A DNA stretch of 45,882 bases from Bacteroidales bacterium (GCA_017530105.1 JAFXMW010000072.1:1-45882); one strand, 5' to 3'. Positions 24,990-33,798 are shown, counted from the stretch's first letter. Made by a program: numbers and translations. The notes: generated from the letters alone by a model not told the origin.

Positions 24990-25871
24990 ATGTTTGAATT
25001 ATTAGACGGAAAAACCTTATCTATCCAGATTAAAAACGAGATTGCCACCGAGGTGCGCAATCTTATGGCCGACGGATACCGCACGCCACACCTGGCAGCA
25101 GTGATTGTCGGTAACGACGGAGCAAGCCAAACTTATGTCGCCAACAAGGAGAAATCAAGCCACGAGGTGGGGTTTACCTCGTCGGTGTACCGCTATCCCG
25201 AAAGCACATCCGAGAAGGACTTGCTCGAAGCAATCGAGTTCCTGAACAACGACCCGGAGATTGACGGCTTTATCGTGCAGCTACCCCTGCCCAAGCACAT
25301 CAACGAGCAACACATTATCGATGCCATCTCGCCCGACAAGGATGTGGACGGATTCACCGCCATCAACGTGGGGCGCATGGTGCTGGGTGAGGATGCCTTT
25401 GTTCCCGCCACCCCAATGGGGATATGCACGTTGCTGAAAAGATACGGCATAGAGACATGTGGCAAACACTGCGTGGTGATAGGCCGTAGCAATATCGTTG
25501 GCACTCCTGTGGCCAACCTGCTTTCGCGCAAGGGCTTCGACTGCACCGTTACACTGTGCCACAGCCGTACCAAGAACCTGGCTGAATTAACCCGCTCGGC
25601 AGACATCCTTATTGTGGCCATTGGCAAGCCCGAATTTGTAACAGCCGAAATGGTGAAGGAAGGTGCTGTGGTTATTGACGTGGGTATCCACCGCATCCCC
25701 GACGAAAGCCGCAAATCCGGTTACCGTATCATTGGAGATGTGAAACACGACGAGGTCGACAAATTGTGCAGCTGGGTTACTCCCGTACCGGGAGGCGTGG
25801 GACCTTTGACCATCATTTCCCTGTTGGAAAACACCATGAAGGCATACAAGAAGAACCTAAACATCAAGTAG
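24990..25871 (+). CDS. folD: Bifunctional methylenetetrahydrofolate dehydrogenase/cyclohydrolase
   Basis: The 293-residue enzyme interconverts 5,10-methylene- and 10-formyl-tetrahydrofolate with NADP(H). It contains the catalytic Lys motif SQTYVANKEKSS (about 46-57), DGFIVQLPLPKHIN, DKDVDGFTAINVG, the nucleotide-binding GRSNIVGTPVANLL and the closing TPVPGGVGPLTIISLLENT. It follows ffh at 34 bases and is closed by the terminator at 25895-25935. Confidence 0.96.
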   Translation: MFELLDGKTLSIQIKNEIATEVRNLMADGYRTPHLAAVIVGNDGASQTYVANKEKSSHEVGFTSSVYRYPESTSEKDLLEAIEFLNNDPEIDGFIVQLPLPKHINEQHIIDAISPDKDVDGFTAINVGRMVLGEDAFVPATPMGICTLLKRYGIETCGKHCVVIGRSNIVGTPVANLLSRKGFDCTVTLCHSRTKNLAELTRSADILIVAIGKPEFVTAEMVKEGAVVIDVGIHRIPDESRKSGYRIIGDVKHDEVDKLCSWVTPVPGGVGPLTIISLLENTMKAYKKNLNIK

Positions 25872-25894
25872 CGGTTTTTCTTCCATCGAAAAAG

Positions 25895-25935
25895 AATCCC
25901 CGTATCGGTATCGGACCGGATACGGGGATTTTTCT
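25895..25935. terminator. Bidirectional terminator between folD and the small membrane gene
   Basis: AATCCCCGTATC (25895-25906) pairs with GATACGGGGATT (25919-25930), followed by T-run on the plus strand and a T-rich stretch on the minus strand. Confidence 0.88.
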
Positions 25936-25952
25936 GTCCTTGTTCTGTCAGT

Positions 25953-26204
25953 TCAAGAACGAGTCTCTTCCATCAAGTTCTCGTTCACATCAAGGGGAGA
26001 ATAGCGTTCTTTCTCCTTGCAATGGACCTTGGGCGACTTGGCACAGATACATCCGGCCGATTGTCCAGTATAGGGGTCCATGCTGCTGCAATGGCGTTTG
26101 AACTCGCCGTGTTTAGTCAACAGCATTTTGATGCCCAGACCCAACATCATCGCCGCAACAATGACCAGTGCACACAACAGGGTTATCAGTAAGATTTTAA
26201 TCAT
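25953..26204 (-). CDS. Small Cys-rich membrane-anchored protein
   Basis: The protein has 83 residues. One N-terminal transmembrane helix (IKILLITLLCALVIVAAMML) is followed by KMLLTKHGEFKRHCSSMDPYTGQ, then CICAKSPKVHCKEK with four cysteines in all after the helix. The pattern of a helix, a Lys-Phe stretch and a small Cys cluster resembles short Bacteroidota membrane proteins of unknown role, and the cysteines could hold a metal. ATG at 26204 is chosen because longer frames run into the tRNA gene. Confidence 0.65.
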   Translation of the reverse strand: MIKILLITLLCALVIVAAMMLGLGIKMLLTKHGEFKRHCSSMDPYTGQSAGCICAKSPKVHCKEKERYSPLDVNENLMEETRS

Positions 26205-26286
26205 TGATTTGTATGTTTGTTTACCATAGCTTGAACAACGAAAGCAAGGGCAACAAAAAAGCCGCATTTGACTGCGGCTTTTGTTG

Positions 26287-26360
26287 CTCCCCAAGCAGGA
26301 CTTGAACCTGCGACCCCCTGATTAACAGTCAGGTGCTCTAACCAACTGAGCTATTGAGGA
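26287..26360 (-). tRNA. tRNA-Asn (GTT)
   Basis: On the minus strand, 74 bases fold as a full cloverleaf. The acceptor stem is TCCTCAA with TTGGGGA (one G-T pair), the D arm contains AGCTCAGTTGGTTAGAGC, the anticodon loop reads CTGTTAA with anticodon GTT, and the T arm has GGTTCAAGTCC. The discriminator base is G and CCA is not encoded. Confidence 0.95.
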
Positions 26361-26389
26361 AGGCTTGCTTTTCTCTTTCAAAGCGGTTG

Positions 26390-26420
26390 CAAAGATACGA
26401 ACTTTTTTTGAATTGGCAAA
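26390..26420 (-). promoter_or_regulatory. Consensus promoter of tRNA-Asn
   Basis: On the minus strand, TTTG (26417-26420), a spacer of exactly 19 and TATCTTTG (26390-26397) match the consensus without mismatch. The mature tRNA starts about 30 bases downstream. Confidence 0.8.
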
Positions 26421-26466
26421 TTTTTTTTTGAAAAAAATTTTTCTTTTGTAAGGATACCAATGATTA

Positions 26467-27351
26467 TCACATCGTTGACAGAGATAAAAAATGTACTATA
26501 TCCCCTGCTGTAAGGCTGCATTGAGACTGGTTTTTGAGTGCTAAATCGCCAGATTTGCCATGTATCCACACACCCAGTGAGGCACATATCGCTGCATTAT
26601 ATTGATATTCTTTATTTTGAGCCAAAATAGCAAGTATTACTCCCGTCAAAACATCACCGCTTCCCGCAGTTGCCATGCCTGGATTACCAGTAGTATTGAT
26701 ATACATTTCCCCCTTTCCGCCAGTGATTTGGGTGCGGTGACCCTTATAAACTATGGCGCACGACGTGGCCCGGCTCCATGCACGCTGGGTTTCGATTCGT
26801 TTTTCGTTGTCCTGCTGAGAACCGAAAAGCCGTTCAAATTCTCGCGCATGGGGTGTCAACACCACAGGGGCGCCGATGCCAAGGGAACGCAGGAGCTGTT
26901 CCTTGTCACTAAACGAGGCCAACATGTTGAGGCCATCGGCGTCGATAACAAGAGGTTTGCCTTGAGCCTCAACAAGCAGACAGCGCAAGGCTTCGGTGCT
27001 TTCCAACCCCAGTCCAGGGCCTACGGCTATAGCATCGTATCGCGATAGTTCACTACGGTGAAAGGCATGACTCCAGCGCAAAGGGTTAGGATCGATGGAA
27101 ACCATGGCCTCGGGGACTGCGGTCTGCATAATGTCCACCCCTTTTTGCGGCACATGGACAGTAAGGAGGCCAACGCCAGAGCGCAGGCAGGCCTTTGCCG
27201 CCAGCACAGCAGCACCCATTTTGCCATAGCTCCCCGCCACTAATAGGGCATGGCCGAAAGTGCCTTTGTGGCTGTTGACAGGACGGTTGTTGAGGAAGTC
27301 TGGCCACACCGGGCGGTCCACCTCGAATGTTGTTTCGTCGATTTGTATCAT
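26467..27351 (-). CDS. nnrD: ADP-dependent NAD(P)H-hydrate dehydratase
   Basis: The 294-residue enzyme repairs hydrated NADH and NADPH using ADP. It contains NSHKGTFGHALLVAGSYGKMGAA (about 27-49), the dinucleotide-binding-like VGPGLG, VIDADGLNML, LTPHAREFERL and the diagnostic NTTGNPGMATAGSGDVLTGVI with catalytic Asp. The chain starts directly with the dehydratase domain. The NnrE epimerase domain that is fused at the N-terminus in many bacteria is missing here. ATG at 27351 fits the domain start, and the longer frame upstream has no family similarity. Confidence 0.9.
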   Translation of the reverse strand: MIQIDETTFEVDRPVWPDFLNNRPVNSHKGTFGHALLVAGSYGKMGAAVLAAKACLRSGVGLLTVHVPQKGVDIMQTAVPEAMVSIDPNPLRWSHAFHRSELSRYDAIAVGPGLGLESTEALRCLLVEAQGKPLVIDADGLNMLASFSDKEQLLRSLGIGAPVVLTPHAREFERLFGSQQDNEKRIETQRAWSRATSCAIVYKGHRTQITGGKGEMYINTTGNPGMATAGSGDVLTGVILAILAQNKEYQYNAAICASLGVWIHGKSGDLALKNQSQCSLTAGDIVHFLSLSTM

Positions 27352-27396
27352 GATGCTATGTTTTTCTTTCACCCCTACAGGGAATGACTGCAAAAG

Positions 27397-27429
27397 ATAA
27401 AAAAACGGCACCTTGATAACAGGTGCCGT
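27397..27429 (-). terminator. Terminator of the outer-membrane barrel gene
   Basis: ACGGCACC (27405-27412) pairs with GGTGCCGT (27422-27429). On the minus strand the stem is followed by a run of seven or more T. Confidence 0.88.
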
Positions 27430-27464
27430 CCAAAATAACCATATAACTTAACCACAAATAAATT

Positions 27465-28478
27465 TTAGAAGTGATAGGTGACGCCCATGCCAAAAGTCCA
27501 TGTGCGATTGAACGTTTTGCTGGGAGCCTTGGCGGTGCTGATGAGGCCGTGGTAGTAGTTGCCTTCAAAATGCAGCTGCCAATTGGGGGTGACCTTCATA
27601 GTAAGGCCTAAGCCACCGGCAATACCGGCATCGAAACGGTTGTCGTAACCTTTGATAAAACGATAGGTCCAACCAGTGTAATTCTGGACTGCATCGGGCA
27701 CATAAATGTAGCCGTCGCGGTACTGTGAGAGCCAGTAGGCGGCATAACCTCCAGCCATAAGGTGCAGACGGACAGACTCGCCTCCGATGGAGAAGTCAGC
27801 CATGAGGGGGAGTTGGAGGTACTGGTTCTGATGGAAAGTCTGGTATTTTTCGCTCACACCGTTGTTGTCGACAGTCAACTTGGTGGCATAATTCTTGGAA
27901 AGGAGGTTGAGACCGCTGCGGATGCCAAACCATTCGTTGAACTGATAACCGGCACGGAGCTCAAGGTTAAGGCCGCGGGAAGAATACCAAATCCCATTGA
28001 AGATGGTTTTCTGAACATAGAGGTCGTTGCTCGAACCGCCCAGCATCAAACCAAGATACCAGCCTTTGGCCTCGTCGTTGCGGATATCCTGTTCGGGGAT
28101 AACATGGTGGCGCACATCTTCGCGGTCTTCATAACGGTTGTCGACAGCCTTTTCGTGTTTACGATAGGGAGTCTCGGTGAAAGCAGCGTTGTCAGACACT
28201 TGGTTGCTGCGCAAAAACACACGGGTAGAGGGTTGTACGCGCTCCACAATGGGACACAGCACAAAGGCCTTGTACTGCTCAGCAGCAATAAGACCAGTGG
28301 CCATGCGACCCGAACGGGTTTGGATAAGAACGCCATACTTGTTCAGCGTATCCTGAGGCACAACGCTGCCATCCCTAAAGGTTATCAACGCTGAAACATA
28401 CTCGGTGGTGCCCTGATTTTGGGCAAATGCTCCGCCCATCAAGGCAAGAAAGAGCACGATAAATAGAGATTTCTTCAT
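27465..28478 (-). CDS. Outer-membrane beta-barrel protein with a protease-prodomain-like N-terminus
   Basis: The protein has 337 residues and a Sec signal (MKKSLFIVLFLALMGGAFAQ). Residues about 24-85 (VSALITFRDGSVVPQDTLNKYGV, QTRSGRMATGLIAAEQ, CPIVERVQPSTRVFL) resemble the propeptide fold that precedes subtilisin-like proteases in Bacteroidetes, but no protease follows. After a charged linker (KHEKAVDNRYEDRED), the rest (about 140-337) is an 8-stranded-type barrel with alternating strands such as LNLELRAGYQFNEWFGIRSGLNLL and the final aromatic strand TWTFGMGVTYHF, ending in Phe as outer-membrane proteins do. The function is unknown. Confidence 0.78.
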   Translation of the reverse strand: MKKSLFIVLFLALMGGAFAQNQGTTEYVSALITFRDGSVVPQDTLNKYGVLIQTRSGRMATGLIAAEQYKAFVLCPIVERVQPSTRVFLRSNQVSDNAAFTETPYRKHEKAVDNRYEDREDVRHHVIPEQDIRNDEAKGWYLGLMLGGSSNDLYVQKTIFNGIWYSSRGLNLELRAGYQFNEWFGIRSGLNLLSKNYATKLTVDNNGVSEKYQTFHQNQYLQLPLMADFSIGGESVRLHLMAGGYAAYWLSQYRDGYIYVPDAVQNYTGWTYRFIKGYDNRFDAGIAGGLGLTMKVTPNWQLHFEGNYYHGLISTAKAPSKTFNRTWTFGMGVTYHF

Positions 28479-28514
28479 GATAATATAGTTTTTATTTTTT
28501 CCGTTTTGAAAATG

Positions 28515-28522
28515 CAAATATA
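28515..28522 (-). promoter_or_regulatory. -7 box of the beta-barrel gene
   Basis: The minus strand reads TATATTTG, 37 bases before the ATG. A TTTTG lies upstream with a 21-base spacer. The remaining gap to 28647 holds nothing else I can name. Confidence 0.5.
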
Positions 28523-28647
28523 CGTATTTTTTTTCTTTTGTTGCAAAAACAATCTGAAAATTAATTACTATATATTCATTGTCTGATACTTACAATTGCA
28601 TTATTGCGGGTTTTTCCTTGCCGAAATGGTGTTATTTTAATGCCATA

Positions 28648-29502
28648 TCAAAGGCTGGCATAGCTTGGCGAGAAGGTGTCGCCATCTTTTACATTGCCTG
28701 TGGTCAGACCCTTCTTAAGCCATTTGGCACGTTGGGCTGAAGTGCCGTGGTTGAACGAATCGGGTATGGTGTAGCCACGCGCTTTCTTCTGTAGATAGTC
28801 ATCACCAATCTTCGAAGCCGCATTGAGTCCCTCTTCAATGTCGCCATCTTCCAACGAACCAAACCGGTCATTTTCATGATGAGCCCACACGCCGGCATAA
28901 AAGTCGGCCTGCAGTTCAAGACGGACACTCATCTGATTGGACTCCTTTTCGCTCGAGCGACTCATTATTTTGTGTGCCTCGGACAAAGTACCCAAAAGAT
29001 ATTGCACATGATGTCCCACTTCGTGGGCAATAACATAGGCATAGGCAAAATCGCCGTCGGCACCGAGTGTCTTGTGCATACTTGAGAAGAACTCCAAGTC
29101 AAGATAGACACACTGGTCGGCCGAGCAATAGAAAGGACCCGACGAAGAAGTGGCATTGCCGCATCCGCTCTGCACAGCGTCTTTGAAAAGGACAAGTTTC
29201 GGGGGCTGATATGTGCGTCCCATCTTCTTGAACTCGGCAGACCACACATCCTCGGTACTTGCCAGGATTTGTTTAGCGAATTTGGCAAGAGCCTCCTCCT
29301 CAGGAGTGGCCACATACTCGGTGTTTTCAGTTGTAGTGCTGTTGCTGGCCAACTGCGACAGCACACTCGAGGGGTCGCCACCCATTACCAAAGCGATAAT
29401 ACCAGCAATAATCAGTCCGCCGATTCCAAGTCCTGCGGTCTTGGTGACTCGACCTCTACGGTCGTCAACATTGTTGCTTTCGCGTCTTCCATCTAATTTC
29501 AT
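28648..29502 (-). CDS. Neutral zinc metallopeptidase (YpfJ family)
   Basis: The protein has 284 residues. It starts MKLDGRRESNNVDDRRG, typical of the family, followed by one transmembrane helix (about 24-40) and a periplasmic domain. The zinc motif HEVGHH is at 160-165 in YAYVIAHEVGHHVQYLLG, and LELQADFYAGVWAHH supplies the third ligand region. A NHGTSAQRAKWLKKG stretch closes the domain. The physiological substrate is unknown. The T9SS gene upstream ends 69 bases before this start. Confidence 0.92.
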   Translation of the reverse strand: MKLDGRRESNNVDDRRGRVTKTAGLGIGGLIIAGIIALVMGGDPSSVLSQLASNSTTTENTEYVATPEEEALAKFAKQILASTEDVWSAEFKKMGRTYQPPKLVLFKDAVQSGCGNATSSSGPFYCSADQCVYLDLEFFSSMHKTLGADGDFAYAYVIAHEVGHHVQYLLGTLSEAHKIMSRSSEKESNQMSVRLELQADFYAGVWAHHENDRFGSLEDGDIEEGLNAASKIGDDYLQKKARGYTIPDSFNHGTSAQRAKWLKKGLTTGNVKDGDTFSPSYASL

Positions 29503-29571
29503 ATTGAACTGTTTTTTAGTGTTAATATTTCTTTCTCAATCATGATGACACAGCATCGGGCAAGCCACGCC

Positions 29572-31005
29572 CTACTCCACCACAAGTTTTTTCGTCACCC
29601 TGCCGGCGGCAGTGTGCACCACCAGCAAATAGGTGCCCTTTGCCCAGTCCCGGACGGCAAAGCCCGAGACACCCTCTTGCATCCTGTACTGCAGCACCCC
29701 GTCCATACCGTATACATCCACACCTGTCACCCTCAATGGGCAGAGCATATCCACCCACTCCGTGGCGGGATTGGGTCGGAGTGTCACCTGTGACGCCACA
29801 TCACCCGTTTCGTCAACAGATATATCAAACGGTGACAAAAACCATTCAAAACCCTCGCTCCAATCGCTATAGCGTATGGTGTCCAACTCGCTGCAAACCG
29901 TGCGCACGTATGCCACCATCGGCACCCCTCCGGTGTCCTCATATTGCCACCGGTTCACCGTGCAGTCCACCATCGTGCCGCTGTCGGGCGGTGTCCCTTG
30001 TGGACCGTAGGAAAGCTGCCACTCTTCATGCGTGCCGTCGTGGTCCCACTGTAGCATGATTGTGTTGCCGAAACGGCTCAACATCCTCACCCTGTACACA
30101 GGCGTACAGGCCGGGGTGTCCACTATCCACGTGGTGTCGTAGGTTGCTATAAGGGGAACTATCATCCAAAACAGGCGCTGCTCATGATTCCCCCACTCAC
30201 CTAACCTAAGTCCATGCGAACGGCATATCCAATTATCTGTCAGCCTATTAATCCTCACCTTCTTTTTAAAGAAAGGCATCCAGCAGGTGGAATCATAATT
30301 GATTTGCATAAAATTGGTACCGAACACACCGTAATAAGGATATACTAATTCCGGCAGCGGCTCATCTATGTGGTTCTCATACCGCTCAATATACCAATCT
30401 ATCCAAAAACCAGTATTATCCGAAGCACCCACGTAAAACGAATCCGCCACCCTAACGGGTTTGTCAAAATAGAAATTCCAATAATAATAACCGCTTCTGT
30501 TAAAAGTGTCGTTCATGGAATCAAGACAACTATAATAAACATTGGAAATACGAGGTTGGTAAACCCAGCCAATTAAGGCATTGGTATCGGTATTGTCGAA
30601 AACAACTGCCTCCATCAACTGGAAAGTGTCTGGCGTTGCTTCATAAAGGAATAACGTATCCGTGGGGAACATCGGAGTGGTAAACTGTGCATCACCCGTA
30701 GGACCATGTAACTCCCCCCACACGGCTATCCCGTATACATCGACATCCCTCTCCACATAATTGTACTGTAGCAAGTCGCCTGTAAAATTCACATATCCCC
30801 ATGGATGATCTGGATGACTAACAAACAATGGATTGCATGTTGACAACAAAGGATGGTGCGGGTCGGAATTCACCCATTCCATATAGTCGAAATCAAAGTA
30901 TGGGGTTATCACCGTGTCGACAATGAACGACTTTGCCGGTGCCTGAGCCTTGACAAAAAACGGAATGGCAAAAACTAAAACTATAATAAAAACAATCCTT
31001 TTCAT
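29572..31005 (-). CDS. T9SS cargo protein, copy A
   Basis: The protein has 477 residues with a Sec signal (MKRIVFIIVLVFAIPFFVKA). The N-terminal half contains DVDVYGIAVWG, TLFLYEATPDTFQLMEAVVF and VRVADSFYVGASDN. A fibronectin-III-like segment (RVRMLSRFGNTIMLQWDHDG) follows, and the last 75 residues are a type A sorting domain (TLRPNPATEWVDML, DVYGMDGVLQYRM, KGTYLLVVHTAAGRVTKKLVVE pattern). It should be exported by the type IX system. The 3' part is almost identical to copy B, while residues 215-275 differ. It starts 2 bases after the 468-residue gene, so they form one transcript. Confidence 0.85.
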   Translation of the reverse strand: MKRIVFIIVLVFAIPFFVKAQAPAKSFIVDTVITPYFDFDYMEWVNSDPHHPLLSTCNPLFVSHPDHPWGYVNFTGDLLQYNYVERDVDVYGIAVWGELHGPTGDAQFTTPMFPTDTLFLYEATPDTFQLMEAVVFDNTDTNALIGWVYQPRISNVYYSCLDSMNDTFNRSGYYYWNFYFDKPVRVADSFYVGASDNTGFWIDWYIERYENHIDEPLPELVYPYYGVFGTNFMQINYDSTCWMPFFKKKVRINRLTDNWICRSHGLRLGEWGNHEQRLFWMIVPLIATYDTTWIVDTPACTPVYRVRMLSRFGNTIMLQWDHDGTHEEWQLSYGPQGTPPDSGTMVDCTVNRWQYEDTGGVPMVAYVRTVCSELDTIRYSDWSEGFEWFLSPFDISVDETGDVASQVTLRPNPATEWVDMLCPLRVTGVDVYGMDGVLQYRMQEGVSGFAVRDWAKGTYLLVVHTAAGRVTKKLVVE

Positions 31006-31007
31006 AG

Positions 31008-32414
31008 CTAATCAGCGTTTTGGGTTCGACGGAAACAACTAATGTTTAACATGCTTTCTACCGCCACAAATTGTAAATGAAAATCCCAAACATTAGGTAC
31101 AACCGTACACTGGTATCTTGAAACAACATGCATTGAAGGAGTAGAGGTGGTGAACATGGGCATTATTTCCCGTTGCCCGCAGGAATAGGGTGCCGGTATA
31201 AACTCTTCCAATACCGCCAACTGCCCCACAACATTCATCTGACCCGATAAAACATATCCGCTGTTCTGGCTCATATCCAAAGAATATTCGCTGTAACGAT
31301 AAGGAAAAAACCTTATCTGATGAGGTCCCGTATTGAAATTCAACATGTCGAACAAATAGACATTTGACCCAAAATTAGATGTCGAAAGGGCTGGGCAGTC
31401 GTTCAAAGCCATCAGTGTGTGGTAATGACTGCAGTACTTCACATCGCGCATCTTCCAATTGTTCAGGTTTCCGCTCGACATCGACACCTCAAGGCTTCCC
31501 GTCAGCGACGGTACCCCGCCAGTCACACTGTATTTCTTCACCCCCATAATACTGTTACCAAAAGCATTTGGTTTAGTATGGTACGCCACGGCAAAGTTGT
31601 TGCCATCCAGTGCTGTCAGCATTGGATTTCCCATCAAAACGTGGTCGTTGTGGCAATACCTGTCTGTCGTATATGAATAATACTTGCATCTGGCAAAATC
31701 ATGGGTCTTGTCAAACACCTGCAATCTGAGCGTGGAGGAATCTGTCGCCTTGGCCGCTATCACGATGTAATTCTCCATTGTATCGATATCGGTATATTCC
31801 TCCATGCCATACTTGTTGTAATGATATTCAAACATATGCCCATTCAATGGAACATAATCAGCACTCCCGTACCCCACACGGTTAAACAATACCGTATGAG
31901 TCCCCCTAGTCCCTATTACATTATCGGCAACATAAGCAATTGCCGGTATTGCACCTTTAACTAAGGCTATCCGCCTAACTTCGGTAATTAGATTTTCGTA
32001 ATCTACTGAACAACAACCTTCGTCCATTCTGGTCCAATCAAAATAGCAACCATTGAAAGTGCCTCTGCCCTCAATCAATTCAGGAATATCAAAAAAAGCC
32101 AGTACACCTTTTTTCTGCGTACCCGACATGATAAAACCACCAGCAAACACCCTATTCCCGTCAATGCGGAAATCGTTTATCATTACTCCTGACGGCAACA
32201 TTGCGGTTTTGGCTGTTTGGGTGCCGAAATCAATCAACGAAACCGTTGCCGGGTTGCTCCCCTGGCGAGAATAAACCACATACATCTGGTTCCTCCACCA
32301 CCGCACTATCGACGTGTCCGTGGCCACGGACGGTGCCTCACAAATAAAGCTCTGTCCCCACAGGCTGCCGACTCCTGCAACAAGAAATATTAATATAAAC
32401 AATCTGTTTTTCAT
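31008..32414 (-). CDS. Secreted protein of unknown function, copy A
   Basis: The protein has 468 residues with a Sec signal (MKNRLFILIFLVAGVGSLWGQ). The body is made of repeated strand-turn segments (YVVYSRQGSNPATVSLIDFG, INDFRIDGNRVFAGG, NYIVIAAKATDSSTLRLQVFD, NNFAVAYHTKPN), suggesting a beta-propeller-like fold, with scattered cysteines and no sorting domain at its end. It is always paired with the T9SS cargo gene 2 bases downstream, so the two probably act together at the surface. The IS element sits upstream, cutting this gene off from its native promoter. Confidence 0.75.
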   Translation of the reverse strand: MKNRLFILIFLVAGVGSLWGQSFICEAPSVATDTSIVRWWRNQMYVVYSRQGSNPATVSLIDFGTQTAKTAMLPSGVMINDFRIDGNRVFAGGFIMSGTQKKGVLAFFDIPELIEGRGTFNGCYFDWTRMDEGCCSVDYENLITEVRRIALVKGAIPAIAYVADNVIGTRGTHTVLFNRVGYGSADYVPLNGHMFEYHYNKYGMEEYTDIDTMENYIVIAAKATDSSTLRLQVFDKTHDFARCKYYSYTTDRYCHNDHVLMGNPMLTALDGNNFAVAYHTKPNAFGNSIMGVKKYSVTGGVPSLTGSLEVSMSSGNLNNWKMRDVKYCSHYHTLMALNDCPALSTSNFGSNVYLFDMLNFNTGPHQIRFFPYRYSEYSLDMSQNSGYVLSGQMNVVGQLAVLEEFIPAPYSCGQREIMPMFTTSTPSMHVVSRYQCTVVPNVWDFHLQFVAVESMLNISCFRRTQNAD

Positions 32415-32440
32415 AGAGATAGGACTTTAGTTTAACATCA

Positions 32441-33765
32441 GGTAGGCTCTAAAAATTGATTATTTTAAGTTTCTAGTTTAAGCGGTGAGCCTACTTTAGC
32501 CGCTTCGCCAGAATTTGTTATTATTTGCAAAGTTATTTCGAGGTGCAAACAAGGTTGCAATTCTCGTCATTAGGTATTGTTTTCTGTTAGTCTACATTAT
32601 TTCACCTCGCTTTTTGTTGTTTAGGTTGGTTATTCCGTTATCTTATTCCGTTCCTTACAAATTGCTCGTACCTGAACATATTGTACGTTAGACATTTCAG
32701 GAATATGTGTGCTGTGGCTCTTGCGATGCCTATTGTTCGTACTGTCAGCCCGTGCATCGCGCCTTCCATAAACCCGAACACGTGCTCTACTCGGGAGCGA
32801 ATCACGGATTTCTTGCGGTTCTCTTCCCTCTGTTCGTCGGTCAGCGGTTTGCCGCGATAGCCTTTCTCGCATATCTCGTCTTTCAGCCCGTATTTCTTCA
32901 GAGTCTCTTCCTGACCGACATGCGCACTGTCCGCGAATGTGACCTGTCCACGGTCGCTCTCGTCCATCAGGTCGGGAAACATTTTCGAGTCGTGAGGCGA
33001 CGCAGTTGTAACCACAATCTTCTTGATGAACTTGCTCTTGCCGTCCACCTTTGCGCTGACCTTGTACCCGAAGAAGTCCTCGCCGCCCTTCTGTGCCCAG
33101 CTGGCATCGATGTCCTTCTGCCGTTTCTTGTTCGGTTTGTCGCCCCACAGGCCGCCTCCCTCACCGTCCTTGATTTTCTTGTTCTCCTCGCGGGTGTTTC
33201 GCTGGCGTGGTGCAAGTACAAAGCTCGCATCAACTATCTGTCCCTCATTGAAGATGAAACCCTTCTCTAGCAGGTCGTCGACGAAGTCCTGAAAAAGTGT
33301 CTCTCCAAGACCTTTCTCTTTCAACCCCTCGAAAAAATTACGGATTGTGTTTGCATCAGGCACCTTATCGCCGCTTGCCAGTCCGAGGAACTGCTTGAAA
33401 CTGCTGCGGTCTATTATCTGGTACTCCGTCTGCTCATAACTAAGGTTGTAGTACTGCCGCAGCACCATCACCTTGAACATCATTACCACATCGTACTGCT
33501 TCGCTCCGGCATTGCTTTTGGTGCTGTGGTTCACCATTGCTTCCTCCAGACGACTGCGGAACATCTCGAAGTCTATCACGCTGTCGAGTTTCTCCAGCGG
33601 GTTGCCTATCTCGGAGAGTTTCTGTGCCGCATTCTCGGCGTCAAAGAGGGTCTGTTTACCTGTGGACTTGTACTTGCTCATAGGTGATGTTGTTTTTTAT
33701 AACATATAACGCAGAATCATACTGTATATTGTTGAATAATTAATATTTAATTTTTAGAGGTTACC
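32441..33765 (-). mobile_element. IS5-family insertion sequence, complete
   Basis: The element is 1325 bp. The ends are imperfect inverted repeats: GGTAGGCTCTAAAAATT at 32441-32457 and, reversed, GGTAACCTCTAAAAATT at 33749-33765. A 4-base target duplication ATCA flanks it (32437-32440 and 33766-33769). Joining the flanks restores a leader like that of copy B (AATATCATCGAACATTC versus AACATCATAGAACATTC), which proves the insertion point. It contains one transposase gene. Confidence 0.93.
32638..33681 (-). CDS. IS5-family transposase
   Basis: The protein has 347 residues. An N-terminal IS5-type domain (FRSRLEEAMV, YDVVMMFKVMVLRQYYNLSYEQTEYQI, FKQFLGL) precedes the DDE catalytic core: Asp151 in QIVDASFVLAP, Asp251 in TFADSAHVGQEE, and Glu299 in RSRVEHVFGFMEG. 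The frame is intact, so the element may still be active. A basic linker (KKIKDGEGGGLWGDKPNKKR) lies between the first two acids. It lies in the same direction as the flanking cassette genes. Confidence 0.93.
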   Translation of the reverse strand: MSKYKSTGKQTLFDAENAAQKLSEIGNPLEKLDSVIDFEMFRSRLEEAMVNHSTKSNAGAKQYDVVMMFKVMVLRQYYNLSYEQTEYQIIDRSSFKQFLGLASGDKVPDANTIRNFFEGLKEKGLGETLFQDFVDDLLEKGFIFNEGQIVDASFVLAPRQRNTREENKKIKDGEGGGLWGDKPNKKRQKDIDASWAQKGGEDFFGYKVSAKVDGKSKFIKKIVVTTASPHDSKMFPDLMDESDRGQVTFADSAHVGQEETLKKYGLKDEICEKGYRGKPLTDEQREENRKKSVIRSRVEHVFGFMEGAMHGLTVRTIGIARATAHIFLKCLTYNMFRYEQFVRNGIR

Positions 33766-33790
33766 ATCATAGAACATTCTTTTTGTCCTG

Positions 33791-33798
33791 CAAATATA
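33791..33798 (-). promoter_or_regulatory. Native -7 box of cassette copy A, displaced by the IS
   Basis: The minus strand reads TATATTTG followed by CAGGACAAAAAGAATG, the same as upstream of copy B. The -33 position reads GTTT instead of CTTG. The IS element now separates it from the gene at 32414 by 1.3 kb. Confidence 0.6.
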
